A program made the translations under genes and the position numbers. The notes beneath the pieces were generated by a model. That model saw nothing but the letters and a program-made list of their open reading frames with translations. It did not search any database and was not told where the DNA came from. From Propionicimonas sp. (GTDB taxonomy: Bacteria; Actinomycetota; Actinomycetes; Propionibacteriales; Propionibacteriaceae), in assembly GCA_013791955.1 (NCBI GenBank), contig VMSW01000005.1, forward strand, positions 372,001-436,000: a stretch of 64,000 bases of DNA, read 5' to 3'. Shown here in pieces: positions 44,774 through 54,080 of the stretch (within the stretch, counting starts at the first letter, position 1; the number at the start of each line of letters is the position of its first letter).

Positions 44774-46084
44774 ATGCCTCTGTTTTCGCGTGCCAAGGTA
44801 GCTCCGAAGCCAGCAGTGGGCAGTACCGCGCCCCAACCCGTGGCAGCGCCCTCTTTGGACTACCTACCAGGTGCTCCGGGGACCGATCCGAACGGTCTTC
44901 GCGGTATAGATGAGCATCGGGACTACCTGCTTTCGATGATCGGTGAGATGCGTCCGTTTGGCATCGGATTAATGGAGGCCAGCGGGCTGACTTTGTGCGA
45001 GTCGCTCACCTCTGATCTGGACCTGCCGATCTACACCGCCGCCACCCTTGAGGGTTGGGCGATCCGGGCCTCCAACTTGGCTGGTGCCAGCGAACTGCGT
45101 CCGGTGATCCTGCCGATTGTCGGCGAAGTGGGGGCTGGTGACCCCCGCGGCGCACCCCTAACGCCGGGAACCGCGGTGAAGGTGGCCGCCGGGGCGCCGG
45201 TGCCTGAGGGTGCCGATGCGGTGGTGCCGTTCGGCTACGGACTGGTGGTCGGCAATGAGGTCGAGTTCCGGGTGGAGGCGCGCTTCCAGCAGAACCTCTG
45301 GCTGGCTGGCTCGCGAGTTGCCGATGGCGACCGGCTGCTTGGACACGGCGCGATGCTCACTCCGCGCGCCTTGGGCCTGATCGCTGAGGTGGGCCATGAC
45401 AAGGTCCTGGCGCGGCCCCGCCCGCGAGTGGCGGTGGTGACTGCCGCTATCGGACTGATCGAGCCCGGGATGCCGCTCACCCGTCTGACAGAGCGCTACG
45501 ACTCCACCACCACGCTGCTGGCGGCCAGCCTGCGTGACGATGGCGCCCAGGTCTTCGCCTCAGGCATCGTCTCGCCGGATCCGCGAGTGGTGGCCAACGC
45601 GGTCAGTGAGCAACTAGTCAGGGCCGATTTAGTCGTGTTGGTGGCCGACTTCACTGCCGACCTGCTGGTGGGCATGGCTGGCGCGGGTGCCTTCGATGTG
45701 GCCCAGGTGGACGGCTTCACCGCTCCGCTGGTGTTCGGTCTGCTCGGGCCGGATCAGATTCCGCTGTTGGTGCTGCCGTTGAGCCCGGTGCCGGCCTACC
45801 TGGCTTACGAACTGTTCGGCCAGCCGTTGGTCGAGCGCCTGGGCGGACAGGAGATTGGCGAGCCGGATCTCGTCGATGGCCATCTCACCAGCCCGGTCGA
45901 GAGCCATGAGGTGCGAACCCAACTCGTGCTCGCGCACAGTACTTCGGCAGGGGTTCGCCCGCTGCCGTTCATCGGTGACCAGGGCGCAGCCGAGTTGTCG
46001 GACGCCAACACTGTCATCTTCGTCCCGGCAGGGGAGGGCACGCTGGCAGTTGGCAGCGGCGTGGTCTGCTGGGTGTTGGACTAA
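44774..46084 (+). CDS. glp: Glp, gephyrin/MoeA-like divisome protein
   Basis: 436 residues from ATG 44774 (ATG 44768 and TTG 44756 are alternatives). MoeA/gephyrin fold, but key MoeA features are changed: the usual DNSAMDGFA is IYTAATLEGWAI and the STGDEL loop is missing (VTAAIGLIEPG). The order glp-rimJ-glpR is conserved in actinobacteria, where Glp binds FtsZ and its membrane receptor GlpR. The true MoeA is at 61899. The cyclo-ligase is the usual divergent neighbour. Assigned by gene order and residue loss; FtsZ binding is established only in corynebacteria. Confidence 0.82.
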   Translation: MPLFSRAKVAPKPAVGSTAPQPVAAPSLDYLPGAPGTDPNGLRGIDEHRDYLLSMIGEMRPFGIGLMEASGLTLCESLTSDLDLPIYTAATLEGWAIRASNLAGASELRPVILPIVGEVGAGDPRGAPLTPGTAVKVAAGAPVPEGADAVVPFGYGLVVGNEVEFRVEARFQQNLWLAGSRVADGDRLLGHGAMLTPRALGLIAEVGHDKVLARPRPRVAVVTAAIGLIEPGMPLTRLTERYDSTTTLLAASLRDDGAQVFASGIVSPDPRVVANAVSEQLVRADLVVLVADFTADLLVGMAGAGAFDVAQVDGFTAPLVFGLLGPDQIPLLVLPLSPVPAYLAYELFGQPLVERLGGQEIGEPDLVDGHLTSPVESHEVRTQLVLAHSTSAGVRPLPFIGDQGAAELSDANTVIFVPAGEGTLAVGSGVVCWVLD

Positions 46085-46094
46085 GCCGCGGCGA

Positions 46095-46715
46095 ATGGCC
46101 AACCCGAACTGGCCGGTCCGGCTGAGTAGCCCACCGGTCACCCTGCGGCCGCTGCGGCGACGCGACGAGGTGGCCTGGGCCCGCATTCGAGCGCAGTCGC
46201 CGATGTGGTTTCGGCGCTGGGATTCCACCCGGCCACCCAACTCGCCCGAACCAACGATGACCTTCGCTCAACTGGTGCGCAGCCTGAATACTCGGGCCAA
46301 GGCTGGTCTGGTGTTGCCCTGGGCGGTGGATTACACCCCTGATGGTGAGCGGCCCAGATTCGTGGGACAGGTGACCGTCTCTGGGATCACCCGCGGCTCG
46401 GCCGGTTGGGCGCAGGTCGGCTACTGGGTCGACTCCCAGTGGGCTGGACGCGGGATCATCCCGACCGCGGTGGCGATGGCCACTGACCACTGTTTTGCCA
46501 TCGGTCTGCACCGGGTCGAGATCGCGATTCGGCCGGAAAACACCAACTCGCTGGCGGTGGTTTACAAGCTGGGCTTCCGGCTGGAGGGACGGCGGGAACG
46601 CTACATGCACGTCAATGGCGAGTGGCGCGACCATGACATGTTCGTGCTGACTTCGGAGGAAGTGACCGAATCGGTGCTCGCTGGCTACCTTCGACGCCGC
46701 TCTGATCAGGGGTAA
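46095..46715 (+). CDS. GNAT N-acetyltransferase (RimJ-like)
   Basis: 206 residues from ATG 46095, 10 bp after glp. GNAT fold: VTLRPLRRRDEVAWARIR, acetyl-CoA loop QVGYWVDSQWAGRGIIPTAV and FRLEGRRERYMHVNGEWRDH, as in RimJ/RimL N-terminal acetyltransferases. In actinobacteria this gene lies between glp and glpR. The substrate is unknown. Confidence 0.9.
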   Translation: MANPNWPVRLSSPPVTLRPLRRRDEVAWARIRAQSPMWFRRWDSTRPPNSPEPTMTFAQLVRSLNTRAKAGLVLPWAVDYTPDGERPRFVGQVTVSGITRGSAGWAQVGYWVDSQWAGRGIIPTAVAMATDHCFAIGLHRVEIAIRPENTNSLAVVYKLGFRLEGRRERYMHVNGEWRDHDMFVLTSEEVTESVLAGYLRRRSDQG

Positions 46716-46775
46716 TCCTCGACACTCCGGGTCTGGTCGGCCCTGAGTCACCGGTTGGCCCTTACCGTTTCGAGT

Positions 46776-47510
46776 ATGGGTTTCACCGGGCTGATCTTTG
46801 GCGCCATCGCGGCAGCCTGGCTGATCTATCTGGTGCCCTTCTTCCTGCGGCACCGGGGCGAGGACCTCGTCGATGACGTCGATCCCGCAATTCCGTTCAG
46901 CAATGAAGTGACGATCGTCCGCTCTGGAACCTCGCTGGCCGAGGCCGATCCCGGGGATGCCGACATCTCCACCCCGCTTACTCGGCGGGCCGGGCTGAGG
47001 GAGCTTCGACTGCTCGACGCCCAGGCCGCCCAGCGGCGGCGTCGAGTATTGATCTTCTTGCTGATTGCCCAAGTGCTGGTGGCTGCGCTGGCCGCCTTCG
47101 GTATCGGCGCCTGGTGGGGCGCCTTGGTGCCGTCCGCCGTGATCGTGGGCTTCCTGGTGGTGGCCCGTTTCAGCGTCCGGGTGATGCGAGCCAACTTCGA
47201 ACGTCGTGCCGACCTGATTCGCAACGGGACTGAGGAGGAGACGATCGCGCTTTCGCTCAGTCAACTCGACGCTGCGGCCCATGAGCACTCGATCGAGCTG
47301 AGCCTGCCGATCCAGCCGGTCGGGTCGTTGTGGGATCCGATCCCTATCACTCGACCCACCTACGTTTCGGCTCCGCTAGCACCGCGGACGGTGCGCACCA
47401 TCGACCTTTCGGCACCAATCGGGCCGCCCGCGGCGCCGGTTACTGCTGACCCGATTACCGCACCGAGCGAAGAGCCCACCGTTGAGGTGCCCCAGGAGGA
47501 CGTGGGCTGA
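46776..47510 (+). CDS. GlpR/SepX-like membrane protein of the divisome
   Basis: 244 residues from ATG 46776. An N-terminal membrane helix (GLIFGAIAAAWLIYLVPFFL), a cytoplasmic part, two further hydrophobic segments (VLIFLLIAQVLVAALAAFG, ALVPSAVIVGFLVVARF), then the conserved C-terminal motif LWDPIPITRPTYVSAP with RTVRTIDL, which matches GlpR (corynebacteria) and SepX (Streptomyces). It should recruit Glp to division or polar sites. Confidence 0.82.
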   Translation: MGFTGLIFGAIAAAWLIYLVPFFLRHRGEDLVDDVDPAIPFSNEVTIVRSGTSLAEADPGDADISTPLTRRAGLRELRLLDAQAAQRRRRVLIFLLIAQVLVAALAAFGIGAWWGALVPSAVIVGFLVVARFSVRVMRANFERRADLIRNGTEEETIALSLSQLDAAAHEHSIELSLPIQPVGSLWDPIPITRPTYVSAPLAPRTVRTIDLSAPIGPPAAPVTADPITAPSEEPTVEVPQEDVG

Positions 47511-47744
47511 GAGCCCGATAGCTTGACGGATCCTGGACCGTGCCGAGCCAGGGCTTCTGGCTGCCCAACTCCGCAGCGCATCCCAGTCCGCGCGCGACGC
47601 TGGGCAGCGTCAGCCCTGATCAGCGGTGTTTTGTGTTGTGGGGGACGGTTCATCAAGCGGCTAGTCCGTGTTTGGGGTTACGACAACTGGCTGCGGGACC
47701 GTGATTCGGGCGCCGCTTGGGTGCCCGAGAACGGAGCAAGAATC

Positions 47745-50700
47745 ATGCGATCTCGGCCCAGCCGATTGATCAGGTCAGGCACCGCCCTTTCAGTAGGCGC
47801 GGCTTTGGCCCTTGGAACGGCGGGACTGTCAGTAGTCCCTGCCCATGCTGAGACAACCAAGACGATTTCGGTCGCTGGGATGGATCTCAATGATGGCGGT
47901 GACGCCGTGATCAACGATCTCGAAACCCAGCAGATCGCACCAGGCCTGCTGCACGTCTCTTACGAGCGCCTGGACGCTGCTGGCTGGCAGCAGATCGACG
48001 TCTTGAAGGCGGAACTGTCTGACCAGACGGTCAAGATGAAGTACCTCTCACCTGAAACTGTCTCCGGCGAGGGCACCACGGTGACTGATCTGGTCGATCG
48101 GAATTCCGCCATCGCTGGAGTGAACCTGGATCGCTTCGACATAAACAACTCCTACGCGGCCTCAGGCTGGGGGGTCAGTGGCGGCAAGATACTGAAGTCC
48201 GGCAACGATGATGCCCACGCCTCAGTGGGGGTGAACTCCTCCGGACTGGGTGCCCTGGTTGATCTCGCGCTGGAGGGTCTGGTCACTCTGCCCGATGGCC
48301 AGTCGCTGAGCATCGACGGGATCAACGCCGAAGGTGTCGACGGCTCAGGCGTCGTCCTTTATAACTCACACTGGGGCAGCTACACGCGGGATCGGCTCTT
48401 CAGTAAGGCCGGACGGGCCGGTGTCGAGGTCTGGGTGGACGCCGACGGCATCGTCACCAGCGGCCCTCGTCCGACGGCCGGAGACGACGGCCCGATTGCG
48501 GCAGGTGCGCAGGTCTTGGCGGCCTTTGCCGATCGCGCTGGCGGTGCTGCGCTGCAGGCGCTTTCGGTCGGCGAGAAGGTGGGAATCAGCTACGGCATCA
48601 AAGATTCCGTCGACGTGGCTGAAGCTGGCGGCGCGTGGCAACGGCTGATCCGCGATGGCCAGGTGGTGCCGTACCCGAACGAGGCCTATTACACCGGGGT
48701 CAACCCGCGCACCATGATTGGCTTCGGTAAGGATCGCTCGACCGCCTACTTCGTGGTGGTTGATGGTCGCCAGGGAAATGCCAAGGGCATGGCCTTCGAC
48801 CAGCAGCAGAACCTGATGGGCGACCTTGGCGCATGGGACGCCATCAACGCTGACGGTGGTGGATCCAGCCAGATGAACACCAGGCATCCGGGCGAGACCA
48901 ACACCACCGTCGAGAACTCGCCATCGGACGGCTACGAGCGCAGCGACGGCGACGGGATGGGGCTGGTGCTAGCTCAACCCAGTTCCGGTGAGCTGCTGAG
49001 CTTCGCAGTCACTTCGGTGCTGGCCGACGACGACGCTCTACGCCTGTTCCCGGGCACCCATCGGACCTTGCGAGCCGCAGGCTACGACGAGGCCGGCTCT
49101 CCGGTGGCTGGAGTTCCGACGCTGTGGCGTTCGGACGAGGCCAAAATCGCCACGATCACTGACGGTGTCGTAGAAGGCAAGAGCTCAGGCGAAGCAGCCC
49201 TCACCGCGCGCAAAGGCGTTGCCTCTGGCCGAGCCGCAATCGAAGTGCTCGGTAAGCTGACTCGCCTCGAAGTTGGGCAGAACGTGGTGAACCTCGAAAA
49301 GCAAGGTTCGTCGCAGGTGCTCAGCTTCGCTGGCTACGACGCGGACGGATTCCGGGCGCCGGTTGAGGCTGGCGACTTGAAGATCGAGAATTCCAACCCG
49401 GCAGTCTTCGAGGTGAAGGTCACTGAAGATGGCCGGATCAATGTCACCGCGGTCGGAGCCAATGGCACCGCCGTGTTGCGGTTCAGCCATGCCGGTCACA
49501 CCGCTGAAGTTTCGGTGGCGGTTCCGCTGGAAATCAAGACGATTGATGACTTCCACGACATCAGCGGTTGGAAGGCCGCAAACGACAGGGCACCCGACTG
49601 CAACATCGAAGACGGCGAAGGCCATGATGGTGCGCCGAGCATTCGACTCAACTATGACTTCACCAAATCCACGGCCACTCGGGGCTGTTACGCGGTGGCT
49701 CCGGGCGCCGTCCAGGGCACTCTTTCGGGAATCGATATTCCGGGACGTCCGCAGAAGCTCTCGGTTTGGATCAAGGGCGACACCAAGGGTGCTTTGCTGC
49801 GCCTGCAGGTGATGCAGGCCAACGGCGTCACCAACTGGATCGACGGTCCCGGTGGCAGCCAGTCGCTGCACGCTACCTGGGACGGTTGGGAGCGGGTCGA
49901 TTTTGCGGTGCCGAGCACCTTCGCTTTTCCGTTGAAGTTCCAGCGCATTAGGGCCCTCGAGACCGTCGCTGCGAAGCAATATGTGGGGTCGCTGGAGTTC
50001 TCCCAGATCTTCGCCTACTTGCCTCCAGAAGGCACTGCTGCTCCGGCGGTGGCGGAGTTCGAGGATCCGACGCTGACCGAAACCGGTTCGACCGCAAACT
50101 CGCCCCTGCGAGTAGCGGTGATGTCGGATGCCCAGTTCGTGGCCCGCGATCCTGAGAGTGGAGCAGTGGCTGGCGCTCGCGATGCCCTGCGCGAGATCGT
50201 CGCAGCTAAGCCGGACGTCCTGCTGATCGATGGCGACTTTGTTGATGAGGCCTCGACGGCCGACATTTCCTTCGCGAAGTCGATCCTGGACGAAGAACTG
50301 GCCAACGCCACCTTCCCCTGGTATTACGTGCCGGGCAACCATGAGGTGATGGGTGGTCCGATTAGCAACTTCAAGGCTGCCTTCGGCGAGACCAACCGCA
50401 CTTTTGCGCTGAAGAACACCCGCTTCATCGGTTTGGACTCCTCCGCCGGCAAACTTCAAAGTGACTTTGATCAAGTCAAGCTGTTGCGCAAGCAACTCGA
50501 CGAAGCCGCCAGCGATCCGTCCACTACCGGGGTGGTGGTGTTTACCCACATGCCGATCTACGATCCGCTGGCGACGAAGGGCAGCCAGCTCACCGATCGG
50601 GTGGAGGCCGAAATGCTGAAGGATTGGATGACCGAGTTCCGTGAGGAGTCGGGCAAGTCAATCGCAGTGGTAAACGGCCACGTTGGGGTGTTCCACACCT

Positions 50701-52241
50701 CCAGTGTGGACGGTGTGCCGATGATCATCAACGGCAACTCGGGCAAGTCTCCAGCCTCTACCGTTGCCGATGGCGGTTTCACCGGCTGGACGATGCTTGG
50801 CATTGACCCAGCTCAGGGGCGTTGGGCTGATGCAGACCAGCGCTGGATCAGCGACGAGGTGAAGACCCGGGTCGATTCGTTGGCCTTAACCGCACCGGTC
50901 GCGACCCTGACGCCTGGCCAGCTGGTGGAGTTGAACCCAGTAGTCACCCAGGACGGCTCAAGGCAGGTGCCAGTTGAATGGCCGGTCTCCTACCAATGGT
51001 CGAGTTCTGCGGAAGTGTTCATCGGTGATGCCAGTGATGCCCCGAGCACTGCAGTGGTGGCTATCAACCCGAAAACCAGCGTGCTTACCGCGCTGCGTCA
51101 CGGTGCTGGCTCGGCCACTCTTGCGGTCAATGACGCCACCACCAAGTTGGAGGTCAGCGTGGGTGATTCCAGCGTCGAAGTCGCGGGGACGGCTGCCACC
51201 GGCCAGCGGCTCACCGCGTCCGTCGGCGCCTGGGCCGAGGGCGCGACCCTGGCCTATCAGTGGCGCCTCGACGGCGTACCAGTTGAAGGCGCAACGGCTG
51301 CCACCTATGAGGTCGTCGGCACCGATGTTGGTCACCAGGTCGATGTGGCCGTGACGGTCTCAGGAACCGGACGGGCCTCGGTGACGGTGGTCGCGGCGCC
51401 GACCGATTCGTTGGTGAAGGCGGGTACTCAAGCCGACACGAAGGTGACGGTCAGCGGGAAAGCGATGGTCGGCTCCACGTTGGAAGCCGTTGGTGATTGG
51501 CCCGATGGTGTCCTGCGTATCTACCAGTGGTTGCGGAGTGGGCAGGTGATCGCTGGTGCAGTTTCGAGCCAGTACAACCTGGCCAACGCCGACCAAGGCC
51601 ATCAGATCGCCGTTCGGGTGACCGGTACTCGGGTGGGCTACGTCGATACAGTCACGACCAGCGCGGCGACTGCAGTAGTCGAGCGGGCGTCTCGTCCCGA
51701 AGACTCCGAGCCGGTGCCGCCAACGGTTGGCGCGGGCCGGGTGGAACTCGCCGGCTCGGCTCGCGTGGGTGGAGTGCTGAAGGCGCTTCCACGCGGCTGG
51801 GAGCGGGGCGCGACCCTGGTTTACCAGTGGTACCGCTCCGGGGTGGCCATTCCGGGGGCAACCAATCCGAGCTATCGCGCGGTTGCTGCTGACCAGAACA
51901 AGAAACTTCAAGTTCGGGTCATTGCTTCGGTGGTGAACAAAGTCTCGGTGGCTCGCTTCTCCATCGCCAAGCGGGTAGCTGCTGGGGTGCTGAAACCGGG
52001 CAAGGTGACCGTCCGCGGTTGGGCGATCTCGGGGTGGGAGCTTCGTGCGCAAGTGCGCGGTGGCAGCTCCGGCGCGATGCTCAGCTACCAGTGGTTGAGC
52101 CGGGGCAGGATCATTGGCACGGCCTCGACGCTGCGGGTGCCGTCCTCGGCTAGGCGGTCGAAGATCGTGCTCAAGGTGACCTTCACCAAGCCGGGCTATG
52201 GCCAAGTGACTCGGACTCGCTCAAGCGCGACAGTCAGGTGA
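47745..52241 (+). CDS. Secreted phosphodiester glycosidase / metallophosphoesterase / Ig-like multidomain protein
   Basis: 1498 residues from ATG 47745 (GGAG nine bases upstream; longer frame not needed). Signal peptide ends near PAHA (residue ~34). Residues ~60-410: phosphodiester glycosidase (NAGPA) domain with INADGGGSSQM around Asp370. ~430-590: Ig-like (Big_2-type) segment. ~595-760: galactose-binding-like module. ~785-1010: calcineurin-like phosphoesterase with MSDAQF (Asp795), DGDFVDE, PGNHE (Asn865, His866), FTHMP and NGHVGVFH. ~1080-1498: repeated Ig-like units with YQWxRxG and TxVGxxL motifs. It probably cleaves phosphodiester-linked glycans on the cell surface. The first metal ligand motif is DxQ instead of DxH. 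Confidence 0.86.
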   Translation: MRSRPSRLIRSGTALSVGAALALGTAGLSVVPAHAETTKTISVAGMDLNDGGDAVINDLETQQIAPGLLHVSYERLDAAGWQQIDVLKAELSDQTVKMKYLSPETVSGEGTTVTDLVDRNSAIAGVNLDRFDINNSYAASGWGVSGGKILKSGNDDAHASVGVNSSGLGALVDLALEGLVTLPDGQSLSIDGINAEGVDGSGVVLYNSHWGSYTRDRLFSKAGRAGVEVWVDADGIVTSGPRPTAGDDGPIAAGAQVLAAFADRAGGAALQALSVGEKVGISYGIKDSVDVAEAGGAWQRLIRDGQVVPYPNEAYYTGVNPRTMIGFGKDRSTAYFVVVDGRQGNAKGMAFDQQQNLMGDLGAWDAINADGGGSSQMNTRHPGETNTTVENSPSDGYERSDGDGMGLVLAQPSSGELLSFAVTSVLADDDALRLFPGTHRTLRAAGYDEAGSPVAGVPTLWRSDEAKIATITDGVVEGKSSGEAALTARKGVASGRAAIEVLGKLTRLEVGQNVVNLEKQGSSQVLSFAGYDADGFRAPVEAGDLKIENSNPAVFEVKVTEDGRINVTAVGANGTAVLRFSHAGHTAEVSVAVPLEIKTIDDFHDISGWKAANDRAPDCNIEDGEGHDGAPSIRLNYDFTKSTATRGCYAVAPGAVQGTLSGIDIPGRPQKLSVWIKGDTKGALLRLQVMQANGVTNWIDGPGGSQSLHATWDGWERVDFAVPSTFAFPLKFQRIRALETVAAKQYVGSLEFSQIFAYLPPEGTAAPAVAEFEDPTLTETGSTANSPLRVAVMSDAQFVARDPESGAVAGARDALREIVAAKPDVLLIDGDFVDEASTADISFAKSILDEELANATFPWYYVPGNHEVMGGPISNFKAAFGETNRTFALKNTRFIGLDSSAGKLQSDFDQVKLLRKQLDEAASDPSTTGVVVFTHMPIYDPLATKGSQLTDRVEAEMLKDWMTEFREESGKSIAVVNGHVGVFHTSSVDGVPMIINGNSGKSPASTVADGGFTGWTMLGIDPAQGRWADADQRWISDEVKTRVDSLALTAPVATLTPGQLVELNPVVTQDGSRQVPVEWPVSYQWSSSAEVFIGDASDAPSTAVVAINPKTSVLTALRHGAGSATLAVNDATTKLEVSVGDSSVEVAGTAATGQRLTASVGAWAEGATLAYQWRLDGVPVEGATAATYEVVGTDVGHQVDVAVTVSGTGRASVTVVAAPTDSLVKAGTQADTKVTVSGKAMVGSTLEAVGDWPDGVLRIYQWLRSGQVIAGAVSSQYNLANADQGHQIAVRVTGTRVGYVDTVTTSAATAVVERASRPEDSEPVPPTVGAGRVELAGSARVGGVLKALPRGWERGATLVYQWYRSGVAIPGATNPSYRAVAADQNKKLQVRVIASVVNKVSVARFSIAKRVAAGVLKPGKVTVRGWAISGWELRAQVRGGSSGAMLSYQWLSRGRIIGTASTLRVPSSARRSKIVLKVTFTKPGYGQVTRTRSSATVR

Positions 52242-52281
52242 TTGTTGCCAATCAATAGCGCCGAGGGCTGCTATCGCTACT

Positions 52282-52322
52282 TTGCCCGGTCCGGTGGGGG
52301 TATCCCTTGCTGGACCGGGCAA
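52282..52322. terminator. Hairpin between convergent genes
   Basis: A perfect 11-bp stem TTGCCCGGTCC/GGACCGGGCAA (52282-52292 with 52312-52322) with a 19-nt loop, between the secreted hydrolase and the Cys-tail protein. Confidence 0.75.
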
Positions 52323-52358
52323 CGCGATCTTTGGGCCGAGCAGCCGAGCTGCCTGGCC

Positions 52359-53411
52359 CTACGCGCACTTGCCGGAGCACTTGCCGTCCACACAGCTGTC
52401 GCAACCGCTGCCGGTGGAGCAACTGCCCGTCTCGCAGCTACCACTGTCGCAGCTACCACTGTCACACTCACCGCTATCGCAGCTGCCACTGTCGCAACCC
52501 ACATCGCAGGAGGTCAGCCCTTGGGTGTTGATGTCGGTAAGCACGGTGAACTTGTTCTCGGCGATGGCGAAGGTCTGCGCCGCCCGTCCGGTATCGATCG
52601 TTACCTGATCACCGTCGAAGCTGAGCTCGATGGAGAGCTTCACCCGGACGTCCTCGGTGAGGGCGTAGCGGGTTTTGGAGGAGATACGGACGGTGCCGTC
52701 CGGCCCCTCAACGATCACTTCGCCAGCGGTGGTGACTTGGGTGAGGTTGCCCTGATCGTCGAAGCGCACCGAGTTCTGGTCGCCGTCGATGGTGAACGCG
52801 TCCACGTCGTAGGCCAGCACGTAGCCAATCGGGGTCTCCAGGGCGACAGGCATGGCCGGCTCGAAGGAGGCCAGGGTGCCGTTGGGGTGCACGCTAAGGC
52901 CGGTGCGGCAGGCAATTTCGCCGACCGGAGTGTTGAGCATGAGCGTTTCGCCTGGCCAGAGGGTGAGGCTGCGCACCTGGCCGCTGGGATGGAAGCGGAC
53001 GGCGATCATTTTCGCGGTGATGGTCGCGAAATCGAAGGCCAACGTCCATTCCTGGGCTAGCCGCTTCTCATCGGTTTCGGTCCAGGCGTAACTGAGTTGG
53101 CCGTTGAGCTGAAAAATGGTGTTGAGGGAGCCGTCCTCATGGAAGCTGACCAGCTCGGCCGGTAGCGGCCCGATGGGTGTTGCCACTTCGGTCTGGTCTT
53201 CGAGGTAGATGCTGCGCAGGGCCCCGGACTTGTAGAACGACAACGATTGCCCGGGCTTGGTGCGCGTTTCGAGCTTCTCGTAACGCGGGATCAGATCTCC
53301 GCACGAGGTCGGAATGACATTGCGCTCATTCAGGGTGCAGTCGCGTACGGTGCCGCTGAGGTGCAGGATGCGCCCCGTGACTCCGCGGAGGTCGGCGGTA
53401 GTAATCGTCAC
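52359..53411 (-). CDS. Uncharacterised repeat protein with CDSGSC-type Cys-rich tail
   Basis: 350 residues, no signal peptide. The body (1-300) is built from β-rich units with FHxxG and LTLWPGE-like motifs (VSFHEDGSLNTIFQLNGQLS, AVRFHPSGQVRSLTLWPGE, TPVGEI and TPIGYV). The last ~50 residues hold 11 Cys in DSGSC-type pentapeptide repeats, ending in CSGKCA; two more Cys (in VRDCTLNE and PTSCGDLI) lie near the N-terminus. The tail looks metal- or sulfur-binding. Similar body proteins occur in anaerobes without known function. The ATG at 53411 is the only strong start. It sits between the secreted hydrolase and mog. Confidence 0.7.
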   Translation of the reverse strand: MTITTADLRGVTGRILHLSGTVRDCTLNERNVIPTSCGDLIPRYEKLETRTKPGQSLSFYKSGALRSIYLEDQTEVATPIGPLPAELVSFHEDGSLNTIFQLNGQLSYAWTETDEKRLAQEWTLAFDFATITAKMIAVRFHPSGQVRSLTLWPGETLMLNTPVGEIACRTGLSVHPNGTLASFEPAMPVALETPIGYVLAYDVDAFTIDGDQNSVRFDDQGNLTQVTTAGEVIVEGPDGTVRISSKTRYALTEDVRVKLSIELSFDGDQVTIDTGRAAQTFAIAENKFTVLTDINTQGLTSCDVGCDSGSCDSGECDSGSCDSGSCETGSCSTGSGCDSCVDGKCSGKCA

Positions 53412-53591
53412 AGTGTGCTCGCTTTCGATGGGCTATTGATCTAGCGAACCAGCGTTTGGTTACAGCCAACCCCTGCGGCATTACGGACGGGTTAGAGATT
53501 TCGCCTTTTTGTCCCACCCTTTGGACGGTGCCCCCAGGCCAGGGGCATAGCGAGCCACGCTCGGTTGTCCTTTTGGCGAGCCCAGTGCGGG

Positions 53592-54080
53592 TCAGTGGTC
53601 CCCGCCGCCGAGCTGATCTAGGACGTGCCCGGCGAGAGGTAGGAGCACCTCGGCCCCTTCCTTCGCAGCTCTGGGGCTGCCCGGGAGATTCACGATCAAG
53701 GCTCCGCGCGACGTGGGGGTGGGGTTCGCCACTCCGGCCAACCCCCGGCTCAGCGCGGCATGAGCAGAATGCTGACGTCCCTCGGTGCGCAATGCTTCAG
53801 CGATGCCGGGCAAGACCCGGTCGATGACCCCAGCGGTCCCTTCGGGGGTTTGATCCCGGGGGCCGACGCCCGTGCCCCCAGTGGTGACGATAAGCCGGGC
53901 GCCAGCGGCCAACGCCGCGCGCAAGGCATTGCGGACCGAATCCTCCCCGTCGGGCACGACGACTACGGACACCTCGAAGCCGCCGGCGCGCAGCGCCTCG
54001 GCCAGGACTGGCCCGGAGACATCCGTCCTGAGGCCGGCGGCGCTTCGGTCAGAGACGGTGATCACCGTGCAGGGCTCCAT
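53592..54080 (-). CDS. mog: Molybdopterin adenylyltransferase-like protein (MogA/MoaB family)
   Basis: 162 residues. Adenylates molybdopterin before metal insertion by MoeA. Motifs: VITVSDRSAAGLRTDVSGP, VVPDGEDSV, LIVTTGGTGVGPRDQTPE and the end NLPGSPRAAKEGAE. MoaB/Mog members sit in Mo- and W-cofactor clusters. Divergent from tupA with a 258-bp gap. Confidence 0.92.
   Translation of the reverse strand: MEPCTVITVSDRSAAGLRTDVSGPVLAEALRAGGFEVSVVVVPDGEDSVRNALRAALAAGARLIVTTGGTGVGPRDQTPEGTAGVIDRVLPGIAEALRTEGRQHSAHAALSRGLAGVANPTPTSRGALIVNLPGSPRAAKEGAEVLLPLAGHVLDQLGGGDH

Noticed and set aside
44774..46084. Second catalytic MoeA
   Set aside because: Key MoeA motifs are altered and the gene order matches glp-rimJ-glpR, so annotated as Glp.
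49185..50549. Minus-strand 454-codon open frame
   Set aside because: Antisense to the secreted multidomain protein; no recognisable domains.
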